Below are positions 35,216 through 45,100 of a DNA stretch of 64,000 nucleotides, piece by piece. Made by a program: the position numbers and the translations under genes. The notes under the pieces were generated by a model. The model did not search any database and was not told where the DNA came from. It saw nothing but the letters and a program-made list of their open reading frames with translations. The first letter of the stretch is position 1. Every line of letters begins with the position of its first letter. This stretch comes from Lentisphaeria bacterium (GTDB lineage Bacteria; Verrucomicrobiota; Lentisphaeria; Victivallales; Victivallaceae). The stretch lies in contig JAFTUS010000084.1 in the NCBI GenBank assembly GCA_017466125.1, forward strand, positions 1 to 64,000. Direction: 5' to 3'.

Positions 35216-35674
35216 TTACTGCATTGCCAGAAGCGAGAAGACCAGCGCGAAGATGGCGCAAGTCTCGATCACACCGAGGATCATCAGGTAGTTGGCAAAA
35301 CCCTGATTGGTTTCGGCAAAAGCGTTACAGCCTCCGGCAGCGGCTTTGCCCTGAAAGAGAGCAGAAGTGCCCAGTGCCAGACCGCCGAAAACAGCGATGG
35401 CAAGGTAGAGCGGCCAACTGGTCGCAGTGGCGTTGGCGGCGTTGCCTTTGAGGAAGATCATCATCAGCAAGCCGTAAATCGTCTGTGAGAGCGGGGCACC
35501 TGCCATTGCCAGCAGCAGGAAGGGGGCGGGCTTATCTTGCAGATAGCACTTCTTCCATGCGCCGATGGCGGCGGCACCGGCGATACCGCAGCCCAGTGTT
35601 GAACCGATCGCAGCAAGACCGACAGCGATGTAGCCGCCGGCGGCGGCGATTGATTTGACCATTTCGATTTCCAT
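35216..35674 (-). CDS. ntpK: V-type ATP synthase subunit K (rotor ring proteolipid)
   Basis: This 152-aa protein has four transmembrane helices in two hairpins. The ion-binding Glu137 is in helix 4 (VIETCAIFALVFSLL), and Gln64 sits at the equivalent point of helix 2 (GAPLSQTIYG). Ser63, Gln64, Gln108 and Glu137 occupy positions comparable to the sodium ligands Thr64, Gln65, Gln110 and Glu139 of Enterococcus hirae NtpK, so sodium coupling is plausible. It begins one base after the subunit I stop and shares its operon. Subunits A, B, D and E are not in the window. Confidence 0.92.
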   Translation of the reverse strand: MEIEMVKSIAAAGGYIAVGLAAIGSTLGCGIAGAAAIGAWKKCYLQDKPAPFLLLAMAGAPLSQTIYGLLMMIFLKGNAANATATSWPLYLAIAVFGGLALGTSALFQGKAAAGGCNAFAETNQGFANYLMILGVIETCAIFALVFSLLAMQ

Positions 35675-37465
35675 TTAGTTTTCCTCCGTTTTTATTTTAT
35701 TTTGAAAAGGTTGAAATTTGATACCGCCCCAGCAGAGTCCGACGTGGTTGGAAAATTCCAGCGTATTCAGACGGACTCCGTGGACCATTACGCTCATCAG
35801 ACAGAGCGCAAGGTTCAGACCATGGCCGAAGAGCAATATCACCGCAGAGGCGACCGCCAGATACGGGCTGATATGAAAGACATCCTTTGCCATGCCGTTG
35901 AAACTGTCAGCGATGTAGAACCCCGCCATACCCACCGCAAAAAGACGGATATAAGAGAGTACATCAGTGAAACTGTTGATGATGTTGAAGGGGAATTGGA
36001 AAACCGCCGCCGGATCTTTCCAGTTCACGTCACTGAAAATGACCATGACCAGCCCCACCGCGAAAAATCCCCACATGAAATTCGGGAACGCCCCCGGATA
36101 AACCAGCAGTTTCAAAATCAGAATAAAGTTGCCCGTCAACACCAAAATCCAGCCGATGTTGGAGACGTAACTCTTGAAGTTCCCCTCTGAAACGGCTTTC
36201 CAGAGCCGCCCCATGGAGAGTTGTACCAATGCCAGAATAAAGCAGAAACACATGGTATTTGCATTTTTGTCCGGACTGCTGGCGAGGGCGGGGAGCTTTG
36301 CCCAGTTCATCCAATCGGGCATGGTCGTACCGAAAACGTTATCCGTGACAACGCCCCAGATGACAGTGGCGATACTCAACAGGCCGAAAAGCCGCAGGGG
36401 AACGCGGGCGTTTTCATTCTTCCGGAATTTGACAGCGGCGGCGATCGTTGCGGCAAGGAAAATCAGACCGTAACCGGCATCCCCGACGATCATCGCGTAG
36501 AAAATGGTAAAGAAAATCAATACGCCCGAAGAGACATCCAGTTCATCATATCCGGGGGAGATGCCCAGAAAGTTGAAAAGCGGTTCGATCACCTGTACCC
36601 AGCGCGCCCGTTTGATGAGGGTCGGTACGGTGTCGCCTTCGGCAGGGTCGGAAATCAGCAGACCCCAGCCGTTTTCTTTGGCGGCTTTCTGAAGTTCCGG
36701 AACCGCATTTTCCGGAACAAAACCGGTCAGAGAAACGATCGCTCCGTGAAGTCCGAGCGCATCGGCGGCGGCGGAGAGAGAACACTCGTTATCCAGTTTA
36801 TTCAAATAGTGTTTGATCGGGGCGATGGCATCGTAAAGTTTATCGAGTGCATCGTCGCACCAGTCCAGTTCGGCTTGCAGAGCTTCGGCTCTGCGGCGCA
36901 GTTCGGCGGGGTCGTCGCCTTCCATAAGGCGGAATTCGGGGAGCGTATCCGGTTCAGGCGGTGTCAGGGTCGTTACCACATAGTGACAGCGGATGCCCTC
37001 ATCGTCGATGACCGAGATCTGCAGATCCTCCCTTTCCTGCAATTCGGCGAGTTTCTGGGCTGAACTGCAGCAGAGGGTAAGGTAGATCCCCTTATTCCGC
37101 AGTTCTTCCAGTTGGGAAAGTTCAAAATTCCCCCAGACTGCCAGTGCATTGAGGCGGCTTTTTACCGTATCGAGGTCATTGAGGACGGCGGAACGTTTTT
37201 CAAAAATCTCTTCTGCTTTGGCAAGGGCATGTTGACCGCTCAGGGTGGAACCGGGTTTGCCGGTGCGTCCGGCGAAATGTTTTTCCAGAGCCGTCAAAGT
37301 CCGTCTGCTTTCTGAAAGCGTATCGTTGAGTTCGGCAGTGTTGGCGGAAACGGCGGCATTGCGGCTTTCGATCTGCATCACGCCGAGGTCACGCAGTGCG
37401 GAGAGCGTGGAATTGCTTTCACTTTCCATCGCCAGCAGGGTTACTTTTTTCATCGGTACGATCAT
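35675..37465 (-). CDS. ntpI: V-type ATP synthase subunit I
   Basis: This 596-aa stator subunit anchors the V-ATPase and forms the ion half-channels. The N-terminal 290 residues are soluble and helical. The C-terminal 300 carry about seven to eight membrane helices, starting with LDVSSGVLIFFTIFYAMIVGDAGYG and including SYIRLFAVGMAGFYIAD, whose Arg is the conserved partner of the rotor-ring glutamate. It is directly followed by subunit K and preceded by proA with a 21-nt gap. Confidence 0.93.
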   Translation of the reverse strand: MIVPMKKVTLLAMESESNSTLSALRDLGVMQIESRNAAVSANTAELNDTLSESRRTLTALEKHFAGRTGKPGSTLSGQHALAKAEEIFEKRSAVLNDLDTVKSRLNALAVWGNFELSQLEELRNKGIYLTLCCSSAQKLAELQEREDLQISVIDDEGIRCHYVVTTLTPPEPDTLPEFRLMEGDDPAELRRRAEALQAELDWCDDALDKLYDAIAPIKHYLNKLDNECSLSAAADALGLHGAIVSLTGFVPENAVPELQKAAKENGWGLLISDPAEGDTVPTLIKRARWVQVIEPLFNFLGISPGYDELDVSSGVLIFFTIFYAMIVGDAGYGLIFLAATIAAAVKFRKNENARVPLRLFGLLSIATVIWGVVTDNVFGTTMPDWMNWAKLPALASSPDKNANTMCFCFILALVQLSMGRLWKAVSEGNFKSYVSNIGWILVLTGNFILILKLLVYPGAFPNFMWGFFAVGLVMVIFSDVNWKDPAAVFQFPFNIINSFTDVLSYIRLFAVGMAGFYIADSFNGMAKDVFHISPYLAVASAVILLFGHGLNLALCLMSVMVHGVRLNTLEFSNHVGLCWGGIKFQPFQNKIKTEEN

Positions 37466-37486
37466 AAGAGGAGTCCTTTTCTTTCA

Positions 37487-38764
37487 TCAGGAACGGATTT
37501 GTCCGTCGCCCCGCACCAGATATTTATAAGAGGTCAACTCATCGGCACCCATGGGGCCGCGGGCGTGAAGTTTGTCGGTACTGATGCCGATTTCCGCCCC
37601 CTTGCCGAATTCCCCGCCATCGGTGAAACGGGTGGAGGCGTTGGCATAGAGGGTGGAGGAGTCCACGTTGGCAAAGAAGTACGCCACATTTTTTTCATCG
37701 GAACTGATGATGCCGTCACTGTGGCGGGAACCGTAGAAATTGATATGTTCCACGGCTTCTTCCACAGAATCGACCATTTTGACCGTCAAAATCAAGTCGA
37801 GGTATTCGGTGTGGAAGTCATCTTCCGTTGCGGCGAGGACTTCGGGAGCGTACTTGCAGAAATCTGCATCACCGCGCAGTTCGACCTTGCATTTCTTCAT
37901 GGAGTCGAGAAAGGCGGGAATGAATTTTTCTGCCGCCTTGCGGTTGATGAGCAGCGTTTCGAGCGCGTTGCATGCACTGGGACGCTGGACTTTGGCATTT
38001 TCCACGATGGGAACGGCTTTGGCAAAGTCGCAGTTTTCATCGATATAGAGGTGACAGACCCCTTTGTAGTGTTTCAGAACGGGCATGGTGGCTTCAGCCA
38101 TGACCAGCCGGATGAGCCGTTCGCCGCCGCGCGGGATGACCAGATCGATATAGCGGTCCATTTTGAGCAGCAGATTGACGGCGGCGTGATCGGTCCACGG
38201 CACGAGCTGAACGGCACCGTCGGGCAGATCGCAGGCTACGGCGGCACGGTTGAGGATCTCCGCCAGAACCATGTTGGAACGGAACGCCTCTTTGCCGCCC
38301 CGCAGAATAACTGCGTTGCCCGCTTTGATACAAATTCCGGCGGCATCGACGGTGACATTGGGGCGTGCCTCAAAAATAATGCCGATCACACCGAGGGGAA
38401 CTGAAATTTTTGTGATTTCAAGACCGTTGGGGCGGGTGGTTTTTTCGAGGATGCGTCCAACGGGGTCATTTTGGGCGGCGACGGTGCGCAGACCGTCAGC
38501 CATCTCTTTGATGCGGCGGTCGTTGAGGGTCAGGCGGTCGAGCATTGCCGCACCGATCCCGGCGGCGCGGGCGGCATCAAGATCCTGTTCATTGGCTTTT
38601 TTGATTTCGGCAATGGAATTTTCCAATTCCTCCGCCATCCGGCAGAGGCATTTTGCCTTTTCCGGTGCGGACAGGACTGCCAGCGCACGGGCGGCACGCT
38701 GAGCGCGGCGGCCCATATCATCTAATATTTTCGCCATTTCTTCCGGCGGGATCGAACTTGTCAC
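37487..38764 (-). CDS. proA: Gamma-glutamyl phosphate reductase
   Basis: This 425-aa aldehyde-dehydrogenase-fold enzyme reduces gamma-glutamyl phosphate in proline synthesis. The start is GTG at 38764, supported by GGAG six nt upstream. The NADP region ISVPLGVIGIIFEARPNV, the catalytic Cys in QRPSACNALETLL and the end FTDGGEFGKGAEIGISTDKLHARGP match ProA. It is upstream of the V-ATPase I-K pair on the same strand, so the three may be co-transcribed, an unusual pairing. No proB is nearby. Confidence 0.96.
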   Translation of the reverse strand: MTSSIPPEEMAKILDDMGRRAQRAARALAVLSAPEKAKCLCRMAEELENSIAEIKKANEQDLDAARAAGIGAAMLDRLTLNDRRIKEMADGLRTVAAQNDPVGRILEKTTRPNGLEITKISVPLGVIGIIFEARPNVTVDAAGICIKAGNAVILRGGKEAFRSNMVLAEILNRAAVACDLPDGAVQLVPWTDHAAVNLLLKMDRYIDLVIPRGGERLIRLVMAEATMPVLKHYKGVCHLYIDENCDFAKAVPIVENAKVQRPSACNALETLLINRKAAEKFIPAFLDSMKKCKVELRGDADFCKYAPEVLAATEDDFHTEYLDLILTVKMVDSVEEAVEHINFYGSRHSDGIISSDEKNVAYFFANVDSSTLYANASTRFTDGGEFGKGAEIGISTDKLHARGPMGADELTSYKYLVRGDGQIRS

Positions 38765-38990
38765 AAATTACTCCATAATTATCTGAAATACACATAATTT
38801 GATATAAGATACCCTTTCAAACGGTTTCTTGCAAATCAAATCCGGTAAAAAAAGCGTTTTTTTTGCTTTTCTGCAAAATATTGGCTGCAACAGCGGAAAA
38901 AGGACGCCGTGAACAGCACCGCCTGATACTGTCCACCGCGTCCATAAAATCCATTATTGTCTTTCCTGTCCGGCCGGTCGGCCAAGTGGC

Positions 38991-40970
38991 TTATTCCGCC
39001 TGAAGCAGCAGGATCGACCTTGCCGGCAGCAGAATACCGTCCTTTGGAATAACCATTGTTCCGGAGAGGAGACGGTATTCGTTGGGCGTGACCGCACTGT
39101 TGTCGTAAGCGTCCAACTGACGGTATTTGCACTTTTCCGGGAAACCGGGATAATCCAGTTTGAGGGCAACTGGAATATTCAGCGGATTGGACGCAACCAC
39201 AGTGGCTTTGCCTTCCGCATTGACTCCGGCATAGTATCCGCCGGGGGCTCCGTCAGAAGCAATGGCATCCACCTGATACAATGCTCCCCCGGAAAATTCC
39301 GCCAGCATCGCATAGCAGTGCGTTCCGGGGGACGGAACATACTGTTTGGCGAAATAGCGGGTATGATTGCGGCTGGAGGGGTCAACAAACCAGTTGGCTC
39401 TGCGTCCTTTCAACGGCGGAGGCGGATTTTTGCCGTGAAGCCATTTGAATACCCGCTCAAGATCCGAAAAAGAGACGTCGTAGCGGGTCATTCCGAAATA
39501 AGGTGATTCAAAATCATGGTAGACTGCCATATCCACCCTGGGGTCGGAGAGCAGTTTCCCCCAGTTGTAACAGAGAGCCAATGCCTGGGCAAATGAGGGC
39601 TGGATGCGGAAAGGTTCGTATGTCCACAAATTGAAAATACTGGTTTCGCTGACGGAGATTTTTTTGCCGTCTCCCCCCCGTTTTGAGAGATTTCCCGAAA
39701 ACCGCACATCCGCCCGTGCAAAAGCATCGTAATCAGCGGTTTTGTAACTGGGGGCGGGACGGGGCCAACTGGCGTAGGGATAATGAGTTGTTACGCCGGT
39801 CACATACTGCCACACGTTACGTTTCTCCAATTCCTGCTGAAGATTTTTCATGCCGGTAACGCAAATGGGTTTGCCGGGATCGTATTTGACGATCACGGAA
39901 ATAAAGGCGGCGCAGACATCGGCATATTGAGTCGGGGTCATGTAGGCAAACTCTTCATTGCCGAGTTCCCAGTAGTCCACCCTCTTTCCGGAGAGGATGC
40001 CTTTTTGAAACGCCCGTTCCAGTGCGGCTCCCGCTTCAACGTGGCGCGAGGCGGTAACGGGCAGTTTGCAGTTTCGGGTGAAACGGGTCGAAGCAATGGG
40101 CTGGATTTTATTCTGCTCATCCACAAAGAAACTGGTATTGAGCTGATAAATCACTTTAACGCCCGCTTCGTGCATGGCATCGGCAAATTCGGCAAAAGGA
40201 ACCAGATTCGGAGCATTTCTGCCGGTATTCATTTTGTAAAGTTTCTGGGCAAGTTCCTTGCTTTCGGGCAGATACCAGTGACTTTCCGTACCGCCGGGAT
40301 AACGGGCGGAACGGACACCGCAATCTTTCAGAAACCGGGCAAAGACACGCCGTTTTTCCACATTCTGTTCTCCGGGGAGCGTGCCGTTGCGGACGCCGCT
40401 GAAGTGACCGACCATATTGACGCCGAAGTGGAAGGGGGTCGGTTTGCTCACGGTTTTTGCCGTATCCACTTTCAGCGTCACGGCACGGTCGGCGAGATGT
40501 GCGGCGGTAAGTCCGGTGATCTCCACCGACTTCAGGGGAACAGTTGAACCGTGTTCTCCCATCTGGAGCAGCAGTTCCAGACAGTTGGAGTCCGCCGGAA
40601 TGGTCAGATCACGGGTCAATTCCGTGCCGGAAGCGGCATCGCCGGGACGTATGGTGAAATTCCAGTAATGGTTGCCGGAAACCTTCCCGCCGATAAAAAT
40701 GGCGATTACCGTATAGGGAGCGGAGGAGACCGCCTTGCCGGTCGTCAGGGTCAGGCGCAGAGCCTTGTATTTGCCCCGGGGAACTCCGAAACGTTTGGTG
40801 AGCCGCAGCGGTTTGGAGGCAACTGCTCCTTTGCTGTCCACCGTAAGAGCGTTTGGTACGCTGTTTTTCCATGCGGTTTTGAATTCCTCTGCGCCGGAGC
40901 GGTAATACAGACCTTTTGCGGCAAGCATCCCGCAGCAGAAAAACAGCAGTAAACTCAACTTTCTTTTCAT
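38991..40970 (-). CDS. Secreted clan A glycosidase, GH51-like (1 of 2)
   Basis: This 659-aa protein starts with a signal peptide MKRKLSLLLFFCCGMLAAKG. A beta-sandwich fills residues 20-165. The TIM barrel follows, with SARYPGGTESHWYLPE (about 221-235), the acid/base Glu339 in VDYWELGNEEFAYM, and a nucleophile candidate in KISVSETSIFNLW. A closing beta domain ends with ILLPARSILLLQAE. The RYPGG and GNE motifs resemble family GH51, which acts on arabinofuranosides, but the family cannot be fixed by eye. Its ATG overlaps the stop of the paralogue by 4 nt. Confidence 0.8.
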   Translation of the reverse strand: MKRKLSLLLFFCCGMLAAKGLYYRSGAEEFKTAWKNSVPNALTVDSKGAVASKPLRLTKRFGVPRGKYKALRLTLTTGKAVSSAPYTVIAIFIGGKVSGNHYWNFTIRPGDAASGTELTRDLTIPADSNCLELLLQMGEHGSTVPLKSVEITGLTAAHLADRAVTLKVDTAKTVSKPTPFHFGVNMVGHFSGVRNGTLPGEQNVEKRRVFARFLKDCGVRSARYPGGTESHWYLPESKELAQKLYKMNTGRNAPNLVPFAEFADAMHEAGVKVIYQLNTSFFVDEQNKIQPIASTRFTRNCKLPVTASRHVEAGAALERAFQKGILSGKRVDYWELGNEEFAYMTPTQYADVCAAFISVIVKYDPGKPICVTGMKNLQQELEKRNVWQYVTGVTTHYPYASWPRPAPSYKTADYDAFARADVRFSGNLSKRGGDGKKISVSETSIFNLWTYEPFRIQPSFAQALALCYNWGKLLSDPRVDMAVYHDFESPYFGMTRYDVSFSDLERVFKWLHGKNPPPPLKGRRANWFVDPSSRNHTRYFAKQYVPSPGTHCYAMLAEFSGGALYQVDAIASDGAPGGYYAGVNAEGKATVVASNPLNIPVALKLDYPGFPEKCKYRQLDAYDNSAVTPNEYRLLSGTMVIPKDGILLPARSILLLQAE

Positions 40971-43072
40971 AATTTCACCTCAAACTGTGTAATGGAGCGG
41001 GGACGGAGCGTCAAATCGAGCGTACCGTTTTTGAAATTGCGGCGGACTTCAAAGGGATCGGAGGGCGTATCGACTCCCTCATAGGCTTTCCAGCTGATGC
41101 CGCTGCCGACAGCCGTTTGTGATTTGGCGGCAGGATAATTCACTGTCACTTTGCGGGGGTTTTCTCCGCGGTGAACGAGGGTGAACAGCAGACGGTTATC
41201 CTTGCGGGTGACGAAACTGCTGAAAAGGAAGTTCTTTTCGGGCGTATCGGTCACGGTTTCCGCTTTCAGCACGTCCATACCGACGTGGCGGGCGAGAATA
41301 TTCTGCGCTTCGCCGCAGGGGTGTACGATATAATCCCGGCGAACAATCCGGGTCGGCAAATGTGTTGCCGGAATTTTGCCGTTCGGCGGAATGGTCCGGT
41401 ATCCTTTCAGTTCCGGACAGAAATAAGCCTGCGTCAGGATCATGCCGAAATAGGCGGAATCCATGTCATGAAATGCCAAAGATGTGAGGTCGCCGATATT
41501 CATTGCTTCAATCCAGTTGGAGGCAAAGAGCAATCCCTGTGCCGGTGAAGTTATGGCATTGAACGCATCCCAGGTATGGAATTTGAATGTACTGGTTTCA
41601 GACCCGGACATTTTCAAGTGATCATATCCGGCATTCCGTATCATTTTCATGTGCGCTCTGGTATTGATCGCCCAGTTGGAACGGCCGCAGACCATACGGC
41701 GCATATCGTAAATATCTCCGGCGGGTTCCCAATGATCGCCCCACGGATAATGAGCGGTCAGTGCGGTGATATCTTTGATGACACCGTGTTTATCCAGTTT
41801 CTTGCAAAGTTCTGCAGTCCATGAATTACCGGTCACAAGAATCGTGGCGTCGGGAACATGCTTCTTGATAACCTTGGTGAAAGCCGCAGCAATAGCGGCA
41901 TAATCATCGCAGCTCATCAAGGCAAAATCTTCGTTGCCTATTTCCCAGTAACGGATAGTATTGGGCGGCAGTTTGCTGATAAAGTCATCCAGTTCAGCGG
42001 CGGCTTCGGCAATACGTTCCCTGCCCCGGAATTCCGGAAAATTTTTCACTCTGAAGTTATCGGTGATGGGATAAACATTGCCGTCTTTTGCGGTAAAAAA
42101 CATGGTATTGGTTTCAAAGAGCAGTTCAAAACCGTAGGTGCGGCAGAAGTCAATCACATTGCCGATTTCAGGATAACCGTAACGATTGACCGAACCGACT
42201 TTGAATTTCTTGAAATACTGTTTGTGGGCAGCCTCTCCGGAAATAAAATACTGATGCGTCGGCATACCGCCGGGAAAACGGATCACTTTAATGCCCGCTT
42301 TGCGGAGAGCCGCCGCAAATTCACCCCGCTGTGACCGGGGGTTGCTTTCGGGCAGTGTTCCCAAATAGATACCGGCATGATACCAGTCGGCATTAGTGGT
42401 AAAATGAAGTTCAGACAGTTCTTTTTTGACAACTTCGTCAGTAATTTTGAGTTTGACCGGAGTTGTTTCAGCAAGCATCTCTTTTACCGTAGGCTGACGG
42501 CTGACGATGATACGGTCGATATCAGCTTTACCGGCTCCGTAGAAAATACCGCAATCCAAGCGGAATTTGACAGTTCCGGCGGGGAGAGTGAATTCCAACT
42601 GTTCATTATCCCACCACCCGTCACGGATACGGTCGATGATCTGCCATTCGTTGATCTTTTCATCGCGTTTGAAAAAGTGCTGAACTCTGCCCCGTTCATT
42701 TCCGGCGGCATCAAAGAATACAGCACGGACACCGGCTCCGCTGTTGTCACGGTCGCTCAACGTTTTGTTGCGGAGCCAGAACGTGACCCGGTAGGAACGG
42801 CAGACGGGAGCAGGCGGAGTATTGACCCACTGGGAAAAATAATTTTCCGTATCCTTCAATTTGACCGGGACTTTGATCGTCAGCATGGAGCGGGACTCCA
42901 TGCCTTCGGATTTGTCCACCCCGCCCGCAGTTCCGGCGTGCAGATGAGAGGTGAACCCCTTCTGCCCCTCTTCAAAATCGCCGTTGGTGATAAGGTTGCC
43001 GGGCAGGATATCGCCGGCACCGGCTGCGGCAGCAAAACACAATGCTCCCGCAAAAACTGCTTTTGTAAACAT
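40967..43072 (-). CDS. Secreted clan A glycosidase, GH51-like (2 of 2), with N-terminal CBM
   Basis: This 701-aa protein has a signal peptide and then a CenC-like carbohydrate-binding module (GNLITNGDFEEGQKGF, residues 26-195). The catalytic barrel shows KVIRFPGGMPTHQYFISGE, the acid/base Glu381 in RYWEIGNEDFALM, and a nucleophile candidate near residue 490 in MSGSETSTFKFHTW. The last 100 residues are a beta domain. It is homologous to the next gene over the barrel, so the pair arose by duplication. It is the third gene of the LacI-pseudopilin-glycosidase operon. Confidence 0.82.
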   Translation of the reverse strand: MFTKAVFAGALCFAAAAGAGDILPGNLITNGDFEEGQKGFTSHLHAGTAGGVDKSEGMESRSMLTIKVPVKLKDTENYFSQWVNTPPAPVCRSYRVTFWLRNKTLSDRDNSGAGVRAVFFDAAGNERGRVQHFFKRDEKINEWQIIDRIRDGWWDNEQLEFTLPAGTVKFRLDCGIFYGAGKADIDRIIVSRQPTVKEMLAETTPVKLKITDEVVKKELSELHFTTNADWYHAGIYLGTLPESNPRSQRGEFAAALRKAGIKVIRFPGGMPTHQYFISGEAAHKQYFKKFKVGSVNRYGYPEIGNVIDFCRTYGFELLFETNTMFFTAKDGNVYPITDNFRVKNFPEFRGRERIAEAAAELDDFISKLPPNTIRYWEIGNEDFALMSCDDYAAIAAAFTKVIKKHVPDATILVTGNSWTAELCKKLDKHGVIKDITALTAHYPWGDHWEPAGDIYDMRRMVCGRSNWAINTRAHMKMIRNAGYDHLKMSGSETSTFKFHTWDAFNAITSPAQGLLFASNWIEAMNIGDLTSLAFHDMDSAYFGMILTQAYFCPELKGYRTIPPNGKIPATHLPTRIVRRDYIVHPCGEAQNILARHVGMDVLKAETVTDTPEKNFLFSSFVTRKDNRLLFTLVHRGENPRKVTVNYPAAKSQTAVGSGISWKAYEGVDTPSDPFEVRRNFKNGTLDLTLRPRSITQFEVKL

Positions 43073-43111
43073 TTCAGTTCCTCAATGATATTTATATTTA
43101 TATGTATTTTA

Positions 43112-43804
43112 TCAATAGTGATCTTCGTAGGTAAGCATCGTACCGTTATTCATGATCTGGGCAAGACGTTTCACATTTTCAACGTGACCGTCGGCATAAG
43201 AGACATTGCCCGTCCGTTCATGATGACCGTACATTTTTTTATTGTTGCCGAAACAGTAATCGCGAAAAATGAAAACATCGGACGGTCCGAGAGGTCCCTT
43301 GAATGCCCAGGCATGGGTGTCATTGCCATAGTAGTTCTGTTTCATGGTTCCGCCGAGCTGGGAATGACTGTAACGGTAGTTGAACTGATAGTCGCTGGTG
43401 TGGTTCTTGCTGTAAAATCCGGTTTCCATATCCCGGCTGGTGGGGCAGTCCAGTAATGTGGAAGAAGACCAGCCATCGACATCCGGACCTTTCCAGCGTT
43501 TCCACTCCCATGCTCCCAACTGCTTGAGATAAGTACCCAAACGGTTGACTGCAAACTGGGTCGTATTGACATCGGGAGTAGATTCGTATGTCTTGTAGTC
43601 CCACTTCTGGGCACTGGGGATGCGGTCGCCGTTATCATCGGCGTAAAACTGAACCGCCATACCAACTTGCTTGAGCTGGTTCATGCACTGAGTCTTGATC
43701 GCTGCCGCCCGTGCCTTGTTCAAAGCGGGCAAAAGCATAGCAGCAAGGATTGCTATTATGGCAATTACGACCAACAGTTCGATGAGGGTGAATTTCTGTT
43801 TCAT
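43112..43804 (-). CDS. Type IV pilin-like pseudopilin
   Basis: This 230-aa protein begins [20 protein letters not shown] and continues into [16 protein letters not shown], the common pseudopilin helix. Near the end it has [17 protein letters not shown], the H-x9-DG type motif of DUF1559-like proteins. The residue before the expected cleavage site is Lys, not Gly. It lies between the LacI gene and the two glycosidases, with gaps of 14 and 39 nt, so it is in one operon. Confidence 0.9.
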   Translation of the reverse strand: MKQKFTLIELLVVIAIIAILAAMLLPALNKARAAAIKTQCMNQLKQVGMAVQFYADDNGDRIPSAQKWDYKTYESTPDVNTTQFAVNRLGTYLKQLGAWEWKRWKGPDVDGWSSSTLLDCPTSRDMETGFYSKNHTSDYQFNYRYSHSQLGGTMKQNYYGNDTHAWAFKGPLGPSDVFIFRDYCFGNNKKMYGHHERTGNVSYADGHVENVKRLAQIMNNGTMLTYEDHY

Positions 43805-43818
43805 TTTGAGTTCTCCTT

Positions 43819-44871
43819 TTATTTGGTTGAAGTTCTTTGGGGAAATTTATTTCTGTAATGAAAATGGAAACTTTCTGTATTGAGATTACGGACGCTGGAA
43901 CGCTCCTTGAAAGTGCAGATAAACACCTCATCTTCCACCTTCTCCCGGGATTGGATACACTTCACGAGAAGTTTGACGGCGGCTTTGCCCATCTGCTGTG
44001 TCGGCTGTGCCAGTGTCGTGATACCGAGATCGAGGAGTTCACCGTGTTCTTCGCAGGAAAGAATGGAGATGTCTTCCGGAATTTGGATATTGCTCCCCCG
44101 CAGACCGAGATAAAAACGGCGTGCCAACTGACTGTTCGCAAAAACAAGAGCCGTCGGCGGAGCGGCGGAAGTTGCAATGGAATTCAACGCTCCGAAAATA
44201 GATTCATTGATATCGTGGAACAGCCAGTGCTGTATTTTTTCTTCCGGTGCAGACTTCTGGAAAATGCGCCTGAAACCGGCGCAGAAATGTTCATGATCGG
44301 AGTCTCCGGAGATGCTGACCAGCCCGACACGGCGGTGACGGTGGTGCAGCAGATAACTTGCCGCCTCCTCACCTTTCCGGAGAGCATCGGCTCTGACCTC
44401 CGGAATGGAATTTTGGAGAACGGCATTTATTCCCACCATCGGGATATCGTAACGGCTGATTTCATTAAGCAGTTTATACAAATAATGGTTGCCCGGAATG
44501 ATAAGCCCCTGAAGCCGGTAAAACGCGACCATATTCCGGAGATATTCCGGATTGCAGGTATTTTCAGAGAGGGTGATGATCATGGAAGAATACCCCAGAG
44601 CATTGGCGGCAGAAACAATGCCGTCCAACAGAAAAGAGACGTAAGCATTGCAGATAAAATCAGGATATTGATAAACGACAACTCCGATTGCACTGCAGGG
44701 AACTGAATTTTTTTGCGGCTTTGACGTTTCTTCTGCCAGTTCTCTGGCAAGAGCCTGCACCCGGCGGATCGTCTCCGGTGCGTGACCGAGTTTGCCGTTG
44801 AGAATGCGCGAAACAGTGGCGATACTCACGCCTGCTTTTTCTGCGATTTTCTGTACGTTGTTTCTGGCCAT
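43819..44871 (-). CDS. LacI-family transcriptional regulator
   Basis: This 350-aa protein has the LacI DNA-binding head ([21 protein letters not shown], residues 6-26) followed by a periplasmic-binding-protein-like sensor domain ([20 protein letters not shown], and [20 protein letters not shown] near the end). It is the first gene of an operon with a pseudopilin and two glycosidases, so it probably senses a sugar released by those enzymes and controls its own operon. Confidence 0.92.
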   Translation of the reverse strand: MARNNVQKIAEKAGVSIATVSRILNGKLGHAPETIRRVQALARELAEETSKPQKNSVPCSAIGVVVYQYPDFICNAYVSFLLDGIVSAANALGYSSMIITLSENTCNPEYLRNMVAFYRLQGLIIPGNHYLYKLLNEISRYDIPMVGINAVLQNSIPEVRADALRKGEEAASYLLHHRHRRVGLVSISGDSDHEHFCAGFRRIFQKSAPEEKIQHWLFHDINESIFGALNSIATSAAPPTALVFANSQLARRFYLGLRGSNIQIPEDISILSCEEHGELLDLGITTLAQPTQQMGKAAVKLLVKCIQSREKVEDEVFICTFKERSSVRNLNTESFHFHYRNKFPQRTSTK

Positions 44872-45027
44872 AGCCTCTCCTTTCGTGATAAATTATACTG
44901 CAAAATAAAAGTTTTTGCAACTGATTTTACGAGTTGTGCAAAATTTTCGGAAAAACTTTTTCCGTTTTTTACATAAAATTAAAAATATTTATCTTGTAAC
45001 AACTTGACTATCAATATAAATGCGTGT

Positions 45028-45074
45028 AAAAAATCAAATCTCCCATCAACAGACAACGGGAGATTTGATTTTTT
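45028..45074 (-). terminator. Strong hairpin terminator after murA
   Basis: A 17-bp perfect stem, AAAAAATCAAATCTCCC with GGGAGATTTGATTTTTT, closes a 13-nt loop 27 nt after the murA stop. The T-rich arm ends the structure on either strand, so it can stop transcripts from both sides. Confidence 0.92.
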
Positions 45075-45100
45075 GTAAAAACAGGTTTTTTGCGTTGGGA

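Noticed and set aside
36221-37063. 280-codon open frame antisense to V-ATPase subunit I
   Set aside because: It is a shadow of a well-identified gene, with no motif and no ribosome site.
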